This document shows positions 1 to 8,470 of a stretch of 64,000 bases of DNA, piece by piece. The stretch is from Frondihabitans sp. PAMC 28766 (GTDB lineage Bacteria > Actinomycetota > Actinomycetes > Actinomycetales > Microbacteriaceae). The translations under genes and the position numbers were made by a program. The DNA is taken from positions 1,364,001 to 1,428,000 of the forward strand of contig NZ_CP014513.1 of assembly GCF_001577365.1 (NCBI RefSeq). Direction: 5' to 3'. Numbering within the stretch: the first letter of the stretch is position 1; every line of letters begins with the position of its first letter. The notes beneath the pieces are model-generated. The model did not search any database. It saw only the letters and a list, made by a program, of their open reading frames with translations, and was not told the origin of the DNA.

Positions 1-1
1 G

Positions 2-670
2 GAGACGGCGTCGTCGGACGACATCCGCGATGCAATCCGGTTCATGAACCAGAACCCGCTGGTGACCGCTTTCATCATCCAGCTGCCGCTGCCGGACGGG
101 ATCGACCCGACGTCGATGCTCGAGCTCATGGATCCTGCCAAAGACGCCGACGGCCTGCACCCCCTCAACCTCGGCGAGCTGGTGCTGGCCGTGCCGGGCG
201 GCAACGGCTCGATCGACACGCCGCTGCCGTGTACGCCGCGCGGCATCGTCGAGATGCTCGGCGCCTACGACATCCCGATCGCGGGGCAGCACGTCACGAT
301 CATCGGTCAGGGCCTCACTGTCGGGCGGCCTCTGGGCCTCCTGCTGACGAGGCTCGAGGCGACGGCGACGCTGACGCACTCGCGCACCGTCGACGTGGCT
401 GCCGAGTGTCGCCGAGCCGACATCATCGTGGCCGCCGCAGGTGTCGCGGGTCTGGTGAAGCCCGACTGGATCAAGCCGGGTGCCGCCGTCATCGACGTGG
501 GCATCACGCGCGTGCTGAACGAGGAGACCGGCAAGTACAAGCTACGTGGCGACGTCGACCCCGCGGCCAGCGCCGTCGCGGGCTACCTGTCGCCCGTGCC
601 CGGCGGCGTCGGCCCGATGACGCGCGCCATGCTGCTCAAGAACGTGGTGGAGGCCGCCGAGCGCCGCTAG
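2..670 (+). CDS. folD: FolD, methylenetetrahydrofolate dehydrogenase/cyclohydrolase (5' truncated by window edge)
   Basis: Cytosolic bifunctional enzyme that interconverts 5,10-methylene-, methenyl- and 10-formyl-tetrahydrofolate for purine, fMet and one-carbon metabolism. The reading frame is open from base 2, so the N-terminus lies upstream; about 222 residues are visible. The C-terminal NAD(P)-binding Rossmann part is complete: the family stretch [11 protein letters not shown], the [14 protein letters not shown] nucleotide loop, and the closing [17 protein letters not shown] signature. The gene stops at 670 and converges on galK across a GC-rich repeat block. Identification is by family motifs; nothing looks damaged. 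Confidence 0.96.
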   Translation, partial: ETASSDDIRDAIRFMNQNPLVTAFIIQLPLPDGIDPTSMLELMDPAKDADGLHPLNLGELVLAVPGGNGSIDTPLPCTPRGIVEMLGAYDIPIAGQHVTIIGQGLTVGRPLGLLLTRLEATATLTHSRTVDVAAECRRADIIVAAAGVAGLVKPDWIKPGAAVIDVGITRVLNEETGKYKLRGDVDPAASAVAGYLSPVPGGVGPMTRAMLLKNVVEAAERR

Positions 671-703
671 GCCCGTCCCGTCCCGTCCGCGCGCGGCGGC
701 CGA

Positions 704-832
704 GGCACCCGCCGCCGGGCAGCGGCACCCGCCGCCGGGCAGCGGCACCACGCCGAGGGCGGGTGCGGAAGGCCGGCGGCGGGTGCGGGAGGCCGGTGGC
801 GGGCAGCGGCACCACGCCGAGGGCGGGTGCGG
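704..832. repeat. GC-rich tandem and inverted repeats between folD and galK
   Basis: A 20-nt unit beginning GGCACCCGCCGCC occurs twice in tandem (704-723, 724-743). A 32-nt block beginning GGGCAGCGGCACC occurs at 737-768 and again at 801-832. The arms GCACCCGCCGCCGG and CCGGCGGCGGGTGC (706-719, 773-786) are also inverted, so the block can fold. It fills the gap between two converging genes and may act as a bidirectional terminator, although no U-tract follows. Confidence 0.75.
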
Positions 833-872
833 GAGCCCGACGGCGGGTGCGTCGGGGCACGGCGCGCGCAGG

Positions 873-2039
873 CTAGTCGACGCGGTGGGCGCCGTCCGCG
901 GCGTGCACCGCGAAGATCGTGGGCTCGCGATAGTCAGCCGCCGCGAAGGCGTCGAGCACCGCGGCGCTCACGGCGTCGCGGAGAGCCGTCGGCACGAGAG
1001 CGATCGCGGCCCCGCCGAAGCCGCCACCCGTCATGCGGGCCCCGATGGCCCCGGCATCCTGCGACGTCGCCACGGCGAGGTCGAGCTCGGGCACCGAGAT
1101 CTCGAAGTCGTCGCGCATCGACACGTGCGAGGCGTCGAGAAGCGGCCCGATGGCACCTGGGCCGTTGGTGCGGAGCGTGCGCACCGTGTCGAGTACGCGC
1201 TGGTTCTCGGTCAGGATGTGGCGAACGCGGCGGAACGTCACGTCGTCGAGGATCGACGAGGCCCGCGGCAGGTCGTCGACGTCGAGATCGCGCAGCGAGG
1301 GCACGCCCATGAGCGCAGCCCCCTTCTCGCACGACGCCCGCCGCTCGACGTAGCCGCCGGTGGCGTGCGCGTGCTCGACGTGGGTGTCGATCACGAGCAG
1401 CTCGAGCGAGGCCACGCCGAAGCCGAGGCCGATCACCTCGGCGTCGAGGCTGCGGCAGTCGAGGAAGACGGCGGAGTCGGCCTGGCCGAGCAGCGATGCG
1501 GACTGGTCCATGATGCCGGTGGGCGCGCCCACGGCGTCGTTCTCGGCGAGCTGCCCCACGGAGGCCAGGAATTGTCGCGTCACGTCGAGCGACCACAGCT
1601 CGGCGAAGCAGACGGCGGCGGCGCACTCGAGTGCGGCCGACGACGACAGCCCTGCGCCCACCGGAACGGAAGACTCGACGAAGATGTCGAGCCCCATCGC
1701 CCCTGATAGGGCCGACGCTGCCGACGGCAGCCCCAGGACCTCCGGCAGCTTCTGCCCCAGGGCCCACGCGATGCCGAAGACGTAGGCCGACCACCCCGAC
1801 ATAGCCTCAGGATCGAGGGCGTCGAGCGACATCTCGTGCAACCCGTCTTCGAAGGTCGACGCGACCCGCAGCAGACGGTCGTCGCGTCGCCCGACCGTGA
1901 TGGTCGTCGTCCGGTCGATCGCCATCGGGAAGACGAAGCCGTCGTTGTAGTCGGTGTGCTCGCCGATCAGGTTGACGCGGCCGGGCGCGGCCCAGCGGCC
2001 GACCATCTCGGTGTCGAACACGTCGGAGAAATCAGTCAT
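873..2039 (-). CDS. galK: Galactokinase
   Basis: Phosphorylates alpha-D-galactose with ATP to galactose-1-phosphate, the entry step of the Leloir pathway. It is a 388-residue GHMP kinase, normal length for bacterial GalK. The galactokinase signature GRVNLIGEHTDY is at residues 19-30, the GHMP phosphate-binding loop is PVGAGLSSSAAL, and the C-terminal glycine-rich motif is TGGGFGGAA. Its ATG overlaps the galT stop by 4 nt (ATGA), so the two are translationally coupled, with galT upstream. No frameshift or missing signature is seen. Confidence 0.97.
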   Translation of the reverse strand: MTDFSDVFDTEMVGRWAAPGRVNLIGEHTDYNDGFVFPMAIDRTTTITVGRRDDRLLRVASTFEDGLHEMSLDALDPEAMSGWSAYVFGIAWALGQKLPEVLGLPSAASALSGAMGLDIFVESSVPVGAGLSSSAALECAAAVCFAELWSLDVTRQFLASVGQLAENDAVGAPTGIMDQSASLLGQADSAVFLDCRSLDAEVIGLGFGVASLELLVIDTHVEHAHATGGYVERRASCEKGAALMGVPSLRDLDVDDLPRASSILDDVTFRRVRHILTENQRVLDTVRTLRTNGPGAIGPLLDASHVSMRDDFEISVPELDLAVATSQDAGAIGARMTGGGFGGAAIALVPTALRDAVSAAVLDAFAAADYREPTIFAVHAADGAHRVD

Positions 2040-3142
2040 GCTCGGTCGATCGCCTCTCGAATTCGCTCGGCCTGCGTCTCGGGCACGAGGTCGCCGATCC
2101 AGGCGCCCATGGCAGCCTCCGACCCGGCCAGGAACTTCAGCTTGTCGGCCGCGCGCCGCGGCGACGTGATCTGCAGGTTGAGTCGCACGACGTCGCGCCC
2201 GGCGTTCACCGGGGCCTGGTGCCAGGCCGAGATGTAGGGCGTCGGGTCGTCGTACAGCACGTCGAGACCGCGCAGGATGCGACGGTACATCACTGCGAGC
2301 TCGTCGCGTTCGTCGCCCGACAGAGCGGCGAAGTCGGGCACGTGCCGGTGCGGCAGCAGGTGGATCTCGATGGGCCAGCGCGCCGCGAACGGCACGAACG
2401 CGGTGAAGTGCTCGCCGGCCAGCACCACACGGGGGCCGGTGCGCTCGTGCTCGAGCACGTCGGCGAACAGCGTGGGGCCGTAGGTCTCGATGCTGCGCAG
2501 CAGGTTCGCGGTGCGGGGTGTGACGTAGGGGTACGCGTAGATCTGGCCGTGCGGGTGGTGGAGCGTCACGCCGATGGCCTCGCCGCGGTTCTCGAACGGG
2601 AAGACCTCCTGGATGCCGGGCAGGGCGCTCAGTGCCTCGGTGCGCTGGGCCCAGGCCTCGACGACGGTGCGTGCTCTCGATTCGCTGAGGCTCGCGAACG
2701 AGCCGTGCGTCTCGGGGCTGAAGCAGACGACCTCGCAGCGGCCGACGGACGTGCGCGTGCGGCCCAGCCCGATCGACGCCAGGTCGGCGAGATCGTGAGG
2801 CGCGTCGGGGGCCTCCGGTGCGAGCAGCGGCCCGAACGACGGCGACCGGTTCTCGAACACGGCGACGTCGTAGAGGTCGGGGATCTCGGACGGGTTCGTC
2901 TCGCTCGCCGGCGCGAGAGGGTCGAACTCCGCCGGCGGGAGGAACGCGCGATTCTGGCGAGACGCGGCGATCGAGACCCACTCGCCGGTGAGGACGTCCT
3001 GCCGCATCGTCGCCGTCTCGGGGCGCGGGTCGAGGGGGCGCGTGTCGGGCTTCCGCGACGGTGGCAGGGCCGTGTCGGCGTCGTCGAAGTAGATCAGCTC
3101 GCGGCCGTCTGCGAGGACGGTCGGGCGGATTTCGATGGGCAT
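2036..3142 (-). CDS. galT: Galactose-1-phosphate uridylyltransferase
   Basis: Transfers UMP from UDP-glucose to galactose-1-phosphate (Leloir pathway) through a covalent uridylyl-histidine. The protein has 368 residues and carries the HIT-superfamily active site HHPHGQ at about 175-180; by family knowledge the second His of HPH is the nucleophile. The chosen ATG has a strong AAGGAGG ribosome-binding site just upstream. It is first gene of the galT-galK operon and diverges from a DeoR-family regulator 79 nt away, the likely controller of both transcripts. Confidence 0.97.
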   Translation of the reverse strand: MPIEIRPTVLADGRELIYFDDADTALPPSRKPDTRPLDPRPETATMRQDVLTGEWVSIAASRQNRAFLPPAEFDPLAPASETNPSEIPDLYDVAVFENRSPSFGPLLAPEAPDAPHDLADLASIGLGRTRTSVGRCEVVCFSPETHGSFASLSESRARTVVEAWAQRTEALSALPGIQEVFPFENRGEAIGVTLHHPHGQIYAYPYVTPRTANLLRSIETYGPTLFADVLEHERTGPRVVLAGEHFTAFVPFAARWPIEIHLLPHRHVPDFAALSGDERDELAVMYRRILRGLDVLYDDPTPYISAWHQAPVNAGRDVVRLNLQITSPRRAADKLKFLAGSEAAMGAWIGDLVPETQAERIREAIDRA

Positions 3143-3189
3143 GCCCCTCCTTGGGATTGCCGTGCCAGTGGAGCACGACTTCGTCTTGC

Positions 3190-3220
3190 GAAACCAAATG
3201 AAAGTATACGAAACTAGGAC
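3190..3220. promoter_or_regulatory. Divergent galT / deoR promoter-operator region
   Basis: The short gap between the two divergent genes is strikingly A/T-rich for this genome. On the minus strand it contains TATACT (3203-3208), close to the -10 consensus, about 60 nt before galT. CGAAAC is repeated directly at 3189-3194 and 3209-3214, a plausible DeoR-type half-site pair. Operator assignment is inference from position only. Confidence 0.45.
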
Positions 3221-3221
3221 G

Positions 3222-4049
3222 ATGGAATCCAGTCGCGACGAGCATCCTGCAGGCCTCGGCTCGCTCCGCCGTCGCGACCGCATCGCGGCCGTCGTCGAGG
3301 CGCACGGCTTCGCCCGCACCACCGACCTGGCGCGCGAGCTCGGCACGTCCGAGGTCACCGTGCGCACCGACTTCGACGTGCTCTCGGCGGCGGGCCGCCT
3401 CACGCGTGTCCACGGCGGGGCGATCTCGGTCGACGCGAGCCCCGTCGAGCGCCCGTTCGAAGAGGTCTCGGCGGTCGGCGCCGACGCCAAGCGCGCCATC
3501 GGCGCCCGGGCTGCGGCCCTCGTGCGCGACGGCCAGTGCGTCGTGCTCGACGTCGGCACGACCACCACGCAGATCGCCGAGGCCCTCCTCGAGCGCCTCG
3601 ACCTCATCGGCGTCACCGTCGTCACGAACTCCCTCACGATCGCGCTGACGCTCGAACAGGCCGTGCCGCGCTTCACGGTCATCGTCACGGGCGGCACCCT
3701 GCGGCCGCTCCAACACTCGCTCGTGAACCCGCTCGCGCAGTCGGTGCTCGAGGGCATCGCCGCCGACATCGCCTTCATCGGCTGCACCGGGGTCGACCTC
3801 GCCCACGGCGTCACCAACGTCAACCTGCCCGAGACCGACCTCAAGCGGCTGATGTCCCGGACGGCCCGGCGTTCGTACGTCGTCGCCGACGGGAGCAAGA
3901 TGGGGGTGGCGCACATCGGTGTCATCGGCCCCCTCCACTCGTTCGACGGGCTGATCACCGCGGGCGCCGACGAGTCGATGGTGGACGCGCTCCGTGCCGC
4001 GGGCCTCGCGGTCATCGAAGCCGAAGCCGCCGACGGCACCCCCAGCTGA
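3222..4049 (+). CDS. DeoR/GlpR-family transcriptional regulator, probable galactose-gene repressor
   Basis: 275 residues. An N-terminal DeoR helix-turn-helix (about residues 15-70) contains RRRDRIAAVVEAHG and TTDLARELGTSEVTVRTD, followed by the GGAI segment that closes this domain. The rest is a DeoRC sensor domain, related to sugar-phosphate isomerases, with DVGTTTTQIAE and TNSLTIALTL. ATG 3222 was chosen because upstream in-frame codons would run into the galT promoter and do not resemble the family. It lies divergent from galT-galK and just upstream of galM, so it probably senses a galactose-derived sugar phosphate; the ligand is inferred. Confidence 0.88.
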   Translation: MESSRDEHPAGLGSLRRRDRIAAVVEAHGFARTTDLARELGTSEVTVRTDFDVLSAAGRLTRVHGGAISVDASPVERPFEEVSAVGADAKRAIGARAAALVRDGQCVVLDVGTTTTQIAEALLERLDLIGVTVVTNSLTIALTLEQAVPRFTVIVTGGTLRPLQHSLVNPLAQSVLEGIAADIAFIGCTGVDLAHGVTNVNLPETDLKRLMSRTARRSYVVADGSKMGVAHIGVIGPLHSFDGLITAGADESMVDALRAAGLAVIEAEAADGTPS

Positions 4050-4064
4050 CACAAGGAGACCTCC

Positions 4065-5014
4065 GTGACCACCTCTGCCCCGACCGGCGAGCAGTACCAC
4101 CTGACCCTCGAGACCGGCGACGGCCCCACGGTCACCGCCATCGTCACCGAGGTCGCCGCGGGCCTCCGCGGGCTGCAGGTCGGCGGGGTCGAAATCGCCG
4201 AGACGTTCGACGAGCACGAGACACCTCCGTCGGCGTGCGGCATCACCCTGGTGCCGTGGCCGAACCGCGTGGACGGCGGCTCGTGGAGTCTCGACGGCAC
4301 GACACAGCAGCTCGACATCACCGAGGTCGCGAAGGGCAACGCGAGCCATGGGCTCCTGCGGTATTCGCCGTATCGCGCGATCGAAGTGGAGCCGGACGCG
4401 ATCACGCAGGCCGCGAGCGTCTTCCCCAGCACGGCTACCCCTTTCGTCTCGACACGACGGTGCGCCACGAGCTGGTCGCCGATGGGCTCGTCGTCACGCA
4501 CACCATCACCAATCGCGGCCCCGGGCGTGCGCCCTTCGCGGTCGGCTCGCACCCGTTCTTCCGTGTCGGCGACCACGACCCGGCCACCCTCACAGTGACG
4601 GTCAGGGCGCACACCCGGTTCGAGACGAACGTCCGCAGCATCCCCGTCGGCACAGCGCCCGTCACCGGCACCCCGTTCGACCTCACCGCCGGGGCGCTGC
4701 TCGGCGACCTCGACATCGACGCAGGCTTCCGCGACTTCGAGCAGGACACCGATGGTCGACGGCGCACGCGCCTCACCGCGCCCGACGGCTCCAGCACCAC
4801 GATGTGGCAAGACGAGTCGTTCCCCTACGTGCAGATCTTCACCCCGCGCAACTTCCCGCGCAAGGGCGTGAAGGGCCTGGCGCTCGCCGCCGAGCCGATG
4901 ACGGCTCCGGCCAACGCACTCGCGTCCGGCGAAAGCCTCATCTGGCTCGACGAGGGCGAGACCTGGTCAGGATCCTGGGGCGTCAGCTACGCGGGCCCTC
5001 TCGCGTCGCGATAA
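4065..5014 (+). pseudogene. galM: Aldose 1-epimerase family protein, frameshifted in a C run
   Basis: Mutarotase that would interconvert alpha and beta anomers of galactose or glucose ahead of galactokinase. The first part (from ATG 4065, after an AAGGAG-type site) reads MTTSAPTGEQYHL through GLLRYSPYRAIEV; the second part, one frame over, reads PQHGYPFRLDTTVRHEL to the TAA at 5012. Together they give a normal ~315-residue enzyme with the conserved NASHGLLR and HPFFRVG segments. The frame breaks at CCCC 4424-4427, where one additional C would restore VFPQHGYPF exactly. All other residues are well conserved, so a sequencing indel is more likely than real decay. Confidence 0.85.
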
Positions 5015-5222
5015 CAAGACTGTGCCGCTCGCAGGTGCGGCGCAAAGCTCTGTGCGTGCGACGTGTGGCGCCAACAGTCGCGCATCGCCGAATGCGCGAT
5101 TTCCGGCCCCGGTGGACCTGAGAGCGGCGGAATCCACGCACTCGCGGTGGCCGGTCGGGCAGAACGCCGGAGGCGCGCGTCGGTAGGGTGAAACGAGCAC
5201 CCCGACGCCCAAGGAGGCACCC

Positions 5223-5411
5223 ATGCCATTCGCCGAGATCACCCCCTGGATCACCGCCGCGAGCAACTTCTTCAACGCCTCGACGGACGAGAAGCGATCC
5301 GTCGAAGACCGCCTCCTGCTGGCTCAGCAGTCGCACGCGGCCGCGTCCATCGCGATCGCTCAGGCGCTCGAGAACAAATCGCTCGAGGTCGCGCCGAAGT
5401 CGAAGCGGTAG
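5223..5411 (+). CDS. Small conserved hypothetical protein
   Basis: 62 residues, MPFAEITPWITAASN to APKSKR, mildly amphipathic and with a basic tail. It has a strong AAGGAGG site 5 nt before the ATG, which is the main reason to accept it. No family is recognised. The 208 bases between galM and this gene hold no other gene I can support. It is followed by a long hairpin and then by tRNA-Lys on the other strand. Confidence 0.6.
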   Translation: MPFAEITPWITAASNFFNASTDEKRSVEDRLLLAQQSHAAASIAIAQALENKSLEVAPKSKR

Positions 5412-5437
5412 GAGAGCCGTCGGCCGGAGTCTCCTGC

Positions 5438-5499
5438 CGTCGAGAGGGCAAGAACGCATCGATCCACGAAAAGAAGCGTGCTTCTTCGCCCTTTCGACG
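5438..5499. terminator. Long imperfect hairpin after the small gene
   Basis: The arms CGTCGAGAGGGCAAGAA (5438-5454) and TTCTTCGCCCTTTCGACG (5482-5499) pair with few mismatches. A related single arm, CTTCGTCGAGAGGGCGAAG, occurs at 8318-8336 after rskA, so the element looks dispersed. It probably terminates transcription between the small gene and the converging tRNA. Confidence 0.6.
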
Positions 5500-5540
5500 A
5501 AGCGGGCGACCCGCCCCGCAGGAGCGACGCCCATTCGAGT

Positions 5541-5612
5541 GGGCCCCGTGGGGCTCGAACCCACGACCAACGGATTAAAAGTCCGATGCTCTACCGACTG
5601 AGCTAGAGGCCC
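5541..5612 (-). tRNA. tRNA-Lys (anticodon TTT)
   Basis: On the minus strand the cloverleaf begins GGGCCTCTAGCTCAGTCGG and its acceptor arm pairs GGGCCTC with GGGGCCC. The anticodon loop CTTTTAA sits on the TCGGA/TCCGT stem, giving anticodon TTT (Lys). The T-arm reads GTGGGTTCGAGCCCCAC. CCA is not encoded. Confidence 0.96.
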
Positions 5613-5668
5613 TAGCACGATCACCAAGCGTAGCAAGCCCGCCCAAGGGTCGGCGACATACCGGCGAG

Positions 5669-5674
5669 TACCCT
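5669..5674 (+). promoter_or_regulatory. Predicted leaderless -10 (TACCCT)
   Basis: TACCCT ends 7 nt before ATG 5682 and there is no ribosome-binding site, so transcription would start at or next to the start codon. Confidence 0.5.
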
Positions 5675-5681
5675 TGACCCA

Positions 5682-6314
5682 ATGTCACCCCGCGACTTCC
5701 ACCGCCCTGCCCAGTTCTCCGGCCATGAGTTCGAGGCGTTCCAGGGCGGCGACGACCCGGCCGTGATGCACCGCGTCGCCCACGAGTCTGCGAACGCGCT
5801 GCTCGCGAGAGTGCGACAGGATCCCCGCCCCGAGATACTGGACCGCCTCGTCGCGTTCACCGACAGCAACGGCATCGACGCCCTCGCCGAGCTCTGGGCG
5901 GGCGCCACGCCGCACAGCCTGCCCGGCGCCCTCTGGCGCATCTACCTCGCGCGGGCCGTCATCCGCGCCAATCCCGATGACATCACCTATCTTTTCGAGC
6001 GCGGGGTGGCGATCACGTCGACCATCGACCCGGTGGTCGCAGGTGCCCCTGCCCCGGCGACCCCTGAGGAGATCCTCGAGCTGGCCGATCGCATCCTGCG
6101 CGGTGTCTTCGACGGTGACTTCGGTCTGGCACTCGACCGCGGTGCGGCCTTCTGCCGGCTCGCGTCGCTCGGCGCGACGAGCGTCGCCGACGACCTCGAC
6201 GTCATCGAGCCGGATCGGTCGCAGGAGTTCACGCGCCGCGCGCTGCGTCTCTCCGAGCTCGCTCACGATCTGTCGGCGTGCGCGGCCCTCTGGCGCGATG
6301 GCAGCCTGTCCTGA
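5682..6314 (+). CDS. Conserved hypothetical actinobacterial protein
   Basis: 210 residues, predicted soluble and largely alpha-helical (for example HRVAHESANALLARVRQ and GALWRIYLARAVIRANPDD), with no signal peptide or membrane segment. I do not recognise a catalytic motif or named family. Codon use and GC3 match the neighbours, supporting a real gene. It starts at ATG 5682 directly behind a -10-like hexamer. It follows tRNA-Lys (opposite strand) and precedes the sigK leader region; no functional link is evident. Confidence 0.8.
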   Translation: MSPRDFHRPAQFSGHEFEAFQGGDDPAVMHRVAHESANALLARVRQDPRPEILDRLVAFTDSNGIDALAELWAGATPHSLPGALWRIYLARAVIRANPDDITYLFERGVAITSTIDPVVAGAPAPATPEEILELADRILRGVFDGDFGLALDRGAAFCRLASLGATSVADDLDVIEPDRSQEFTRRALRLSELAHDLSACAALWRDGSLS

Positions 6315-6786
6315 CTTGCGACTCGCCCACCGCGCACGCGTTCGCTGTATGCGGACTCCGGGCGCGACTGCGTGAGACGTCGCTACAGTGGAGACCGCCG
6401 GGCCGCAGTAACCCCGGGCTCCAAAATTCGCCGCTCCGAGCGGCCTCGCGCCGAGAGGCGTTCTGCGGCCCGGTGCTTTCTCGTCAGGGTGCCTGCCGAG
6501 GCGCCTGCCTGTTTCGGGCCGGCCATACAGCGCAGCAGCCAATCTGACAGTCGTCGAGAAGTTCTCCGACTTTCGTCCAATCCGCTCACGCCCCGGTGCC
6601 GAACACCCTTCTGAGAGATACACCGCGATCTCCACCGCATGCGAGCCGGCCCCCGACGGGTCGGTTCACAGCAGTGGAGTTCTCGTACGAGCCGGGCGTG
6701 ATGCCATCCCAGACGGTCCTCGTACGGGGGCTCCACTGTTGTCCGTCGTGTATCGACCAGAAGTGCGGATGGAGGTGCAACCTGAC
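6315..6786. other. Intergenic region upstream of sigK
   Basis: About 470 bases without a supported gene. It contains a branched hairpin element (6398-6473), the near-palindrome GAGAAGTTCTC (6556-6566) and CTCGTACGAG (6682-6691). Overlapping open frames here have no ribosome-binding sites and no family resemblance. The long leader suggests regulation of the sigma-factor operon. Confidence 0.5.
6398..6473 (+). ncRNA. Candidate branched structured RNA or leader element
   Basis: An 11-bp closing stem (CCGGGCCGCAG 6398-6408 with CTGCGGCCCGG 6463-6473) encloses two further hairpins: GCCGCT-ccg-AGCGGC (6430-6444) and CCTC...GAGG (6444-6458). The resulting multiloop is not a tRNA because no T- or D-arm signatures are present. 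It lies about 310 nt before sigK. Its function and even its transcription are unknown; strand is assumed from sigK. Confidence 0.35.
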
Positions 6787-7389
6787 ATGCTGGAACTCGT
6801 GAGTCGCGACAGAGAAACCCCCGGATACGACGATGTCGTCGCGCCCGCGTCGCCCGAAGAGTTGCTCGGCCGGGTCGCCACCGGCGATCGCGAGGCGTTC
6901 GCCGAGCTCTACGACCAGACGGCGCCTCGCGTCATGGGCCTCATCAAGCGGCTGCTGAAAGACCACTCGCAGTCCGAAGAGGTCACGCAAGAGGTCTTCC
7001 TCGAGATCTGGCAGCAGGCTGCTCGCTTCGACACGTCGAAGGGCGGTGCCGCGAGCTGGATGCTCACCATGGCCCACCGCCGAGCGGTCGACCGGGTTCG
7101 CGCCAGCCAGTCGAGCCGAGACCGCGACACCAAGATCGGCATCCGCGACTTCGAGACCGACTACGACTCGGTCACCGAGCAGGTCGAGATCCGGATCGAG
7201 CACGAGCGGGTCGAACGGGCCCTCTCACGTCTCACCGATCTCCAACGTCAGGCTGTTGAACTGGCCTACTACGGCGGTTACACCCACAGCGAGGTGTCCA
7301 CCATGCTTCACGTTCCGATCGGAACAGTGAAAACCCGACTGCGCGACGGCATGATCCGCCTGCGCGACGAGCTAGGAGTGGCGTCATGA
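6787..7389 (+). CDS. sigK: ECF-family RNA polymerase sigma factor SigK
   Basis: About 200-residue group-4 sigma factor. Region 2 (AFAELYDQTAPRVMGLIKRLL ... EEVTQEVFLEIW) binds core RNA polymerase and the -10 element. Region 4 (LQRQAVELAYYGGYTHSEVSTML ... GTVKTRLRDGMIRLR) binds -35. ATG 6787 was chosen because GGAGG lies 11 nt upstream; in-frame starts at 6769 (ATG) and 6739 (TTG) are possible. The stop overlaps the rskA start by 4 nt. SigK factors of this type are held inactive by RskA at the membrane and released by regulated proteolysis. Confidence 0.92.
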   Translation: MLELVSRDRETPGYDDVVAPASPEELLGRVATGDREAFAELYDQTAPRVMGLIKRLLKDHSQSEEVTQEVFLEIWQQAARFDTSKGGAASWMLTMAHRRAVDRVRASQSSRDRDTKIGIRDFETDYDSVTEQVEIRIEHERVERALSRLTDLQRQAVELAYYGGYTHSEVSTMLHVPIGTVKTRLRDGMIRLRDELGVAS

Positions 7390-8246
7390 GCGACCGCAGC
7401 TCGACGTCTGGCAATGGCAGCGTCCCCGAGGTCGACAGCCTGTCGGGCGCCTACGTGCTCAACGCCCTGAACGACGACGAACGAACCCTTTTCGAGGCTC
7501 GCATGAGCGAGTCCGACGACATCAGAACGGAGGTGACCGACTTGAAAGAAACGGCTCTGCTCCTCGGCCACGCCGTGAAGCCTGTCGCGCCCTCGCCAGC
7601 CCTCCGGGCCAGCATCCTGGGCCTCATCGAATCCACCCCGCAGCTCCCTCCCCTCGAGAAGCCGCAGGATGCCACGGCCACGTCGACCCCGTCGGTCGCC
7701 TCGGCCGCCGGTCGCCACGCCGACTCGGCCACCGAGACCTCAGGCGCGCAGATCCTCCAGCCCATCCCCCTGGCACGCCAGCGCTGGTTCATGCGCCCCG
7801 GTGCACTCCTGATCGGTGCCGCTGCCGCGGCCGTCATCGTCTTCGGCGGTGTCTCGCTGACCAACAACATCACCCACCCGACCTCGTCGGTATCGTCGGA
7901 GGCAGGGTCGGACGTCTCCCAGATCCTGTCCGCCTCCGACGTCGCCCACTCCGTCGCCGACGTCTCGACGGGTGGCAAGGCCACGCTCTACTGGTCGGAC
8001 AAGCTTCAGCGTTCGGCGGTCGTCCTCAACGGTGTCACCTCGCTGCCGAGCGACAAGACCTACCAGCTCTGGTACATCAACGGGAAGTCGATCAAGTCGG
8101 CCGGCACGGTGAGCGCTTCGTCGAACGATGTCACGCAGGTGCTCCAGGGCAACCTCGCCAAGGGCGACACGGTGGGCATCACGGTCGAGCCGAACGGCGG
8201 CTCACGCCAGCCCACGACCAAGCCGATCGTCGCGATCTCGGTCTAG
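7386..8246 (+). CDS. rskA: Anti-sigma-K factor RskA
   Basis: 286 residues. The cytosolic N-terminal anti-sigma domain (about 1-80) includes LSGAYVLNALNDDERTLFEA, resembling the zinc-less RskA type. A Ser/Thr/Ala-rich linker leads to one transmembrane helix around 138-158 (PGALLIGAAAAAVIVFGGV). The extracytoplasmic C-terminal domain has the RskA hallmark YQLWYINGKSIKSAGTV. It is coupled to sigK by an ATGA overlap. Expected role: membrane sequestration of SigK until an envelope or redox signal triggers cleavage. Confidence 0.92.
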   Translation: MSDRSSTSGNGSVPEVDSLSGAYVLNALNDDERTLFEARMSESDDIRTEVTDLKETALLLGHAVKPVAPSPALRASILGLIESTPQLPPLEKPQDATATSTPSVASAAGRHADSATETSGAQILQPIPLARQRWFMRPGALLIGAAAAAVIVFGGVSLTNNITHPTSSVSSEAGSDVSQILSASDVAHSVADVSTGGKATLYWSDKLQRSAVVLNGVTSLPSDKTYQLWYINGKSIKSAGTVSASSNDVTQVLQGNLAKGDTVGITVEPNGGSRQPTTKPIVAISV

Positions 8247-8264
8247 GTCTCGCCTCCTGCGCCC

Positions 8265-8296
8265 ACGGCCCTTCACCTCACTAGGTGCGGGGCCGT
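8265..8296 (+). terminator. sigK-rskA terminator hairpin
   Basis: ACGGCCC (8265-8271) pairs with GGGCCGT (8290-8296) around an inner CACCT/AGGTG stem with a CACT loop, starting 19 nt after the rskA stop. Confidence 0.75.
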
Positions 8297-8401
8297 TGCG
8301 GTAGAGGCGTGCCTTCACTTCGTCGAGAGGGCGAAGAAGCGTGATTCTTGATGGCAGTCGATGCGTCTCCGCCCCTTCGGCAAGAAACTAGTGCCACGAA
8401 G

Positions 8402-8429
8402 AGGGGCACCGTGCGAACACGGTGCCCCT
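8402..8429 (-). terminator. pst operon terminator hairpin
   Basis: A perfect 12-bp stem, AGGGGCACCGTG (8402-8413) with CACGGTGCCCCT (8418-8429), and a 4-nt loop, 42 nt beyond the pstB stop on the minus strand. It could also stop readthrough from rskA. Confidence 0.8.
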
Positions 8430-8470
8430 TGTCGAACGCGGGTGCCCACCCCAGGGCGAACGAGGTCAGA

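Noticed and set aside
873..4349. A 1158-codon open frame covering galK and the opposite strand of its neighbours
   Set aside because: Only its galK segment has protein-family features; the rest is high-GC antisense readthrough over galT and the regulator gene.
4424..4427. Programmed frameshifting in galM
   Set aside because: No slippery heptamer or downstream pseudoknot, and identical -1 losses in C runs in two other genes favour sequencing error.
6398..6473. Cloverleaf-like element as a tRNA
   Set aside because: The closing stem is 11 bp and there is no T-loop, D-loop or anticodon-loop signature.
6682..6691. CTCGTACGAG palindrome as a regulator site for sigK
   Set aside because: Single perfect copy without a second half-site or known motif; too weak to assert.
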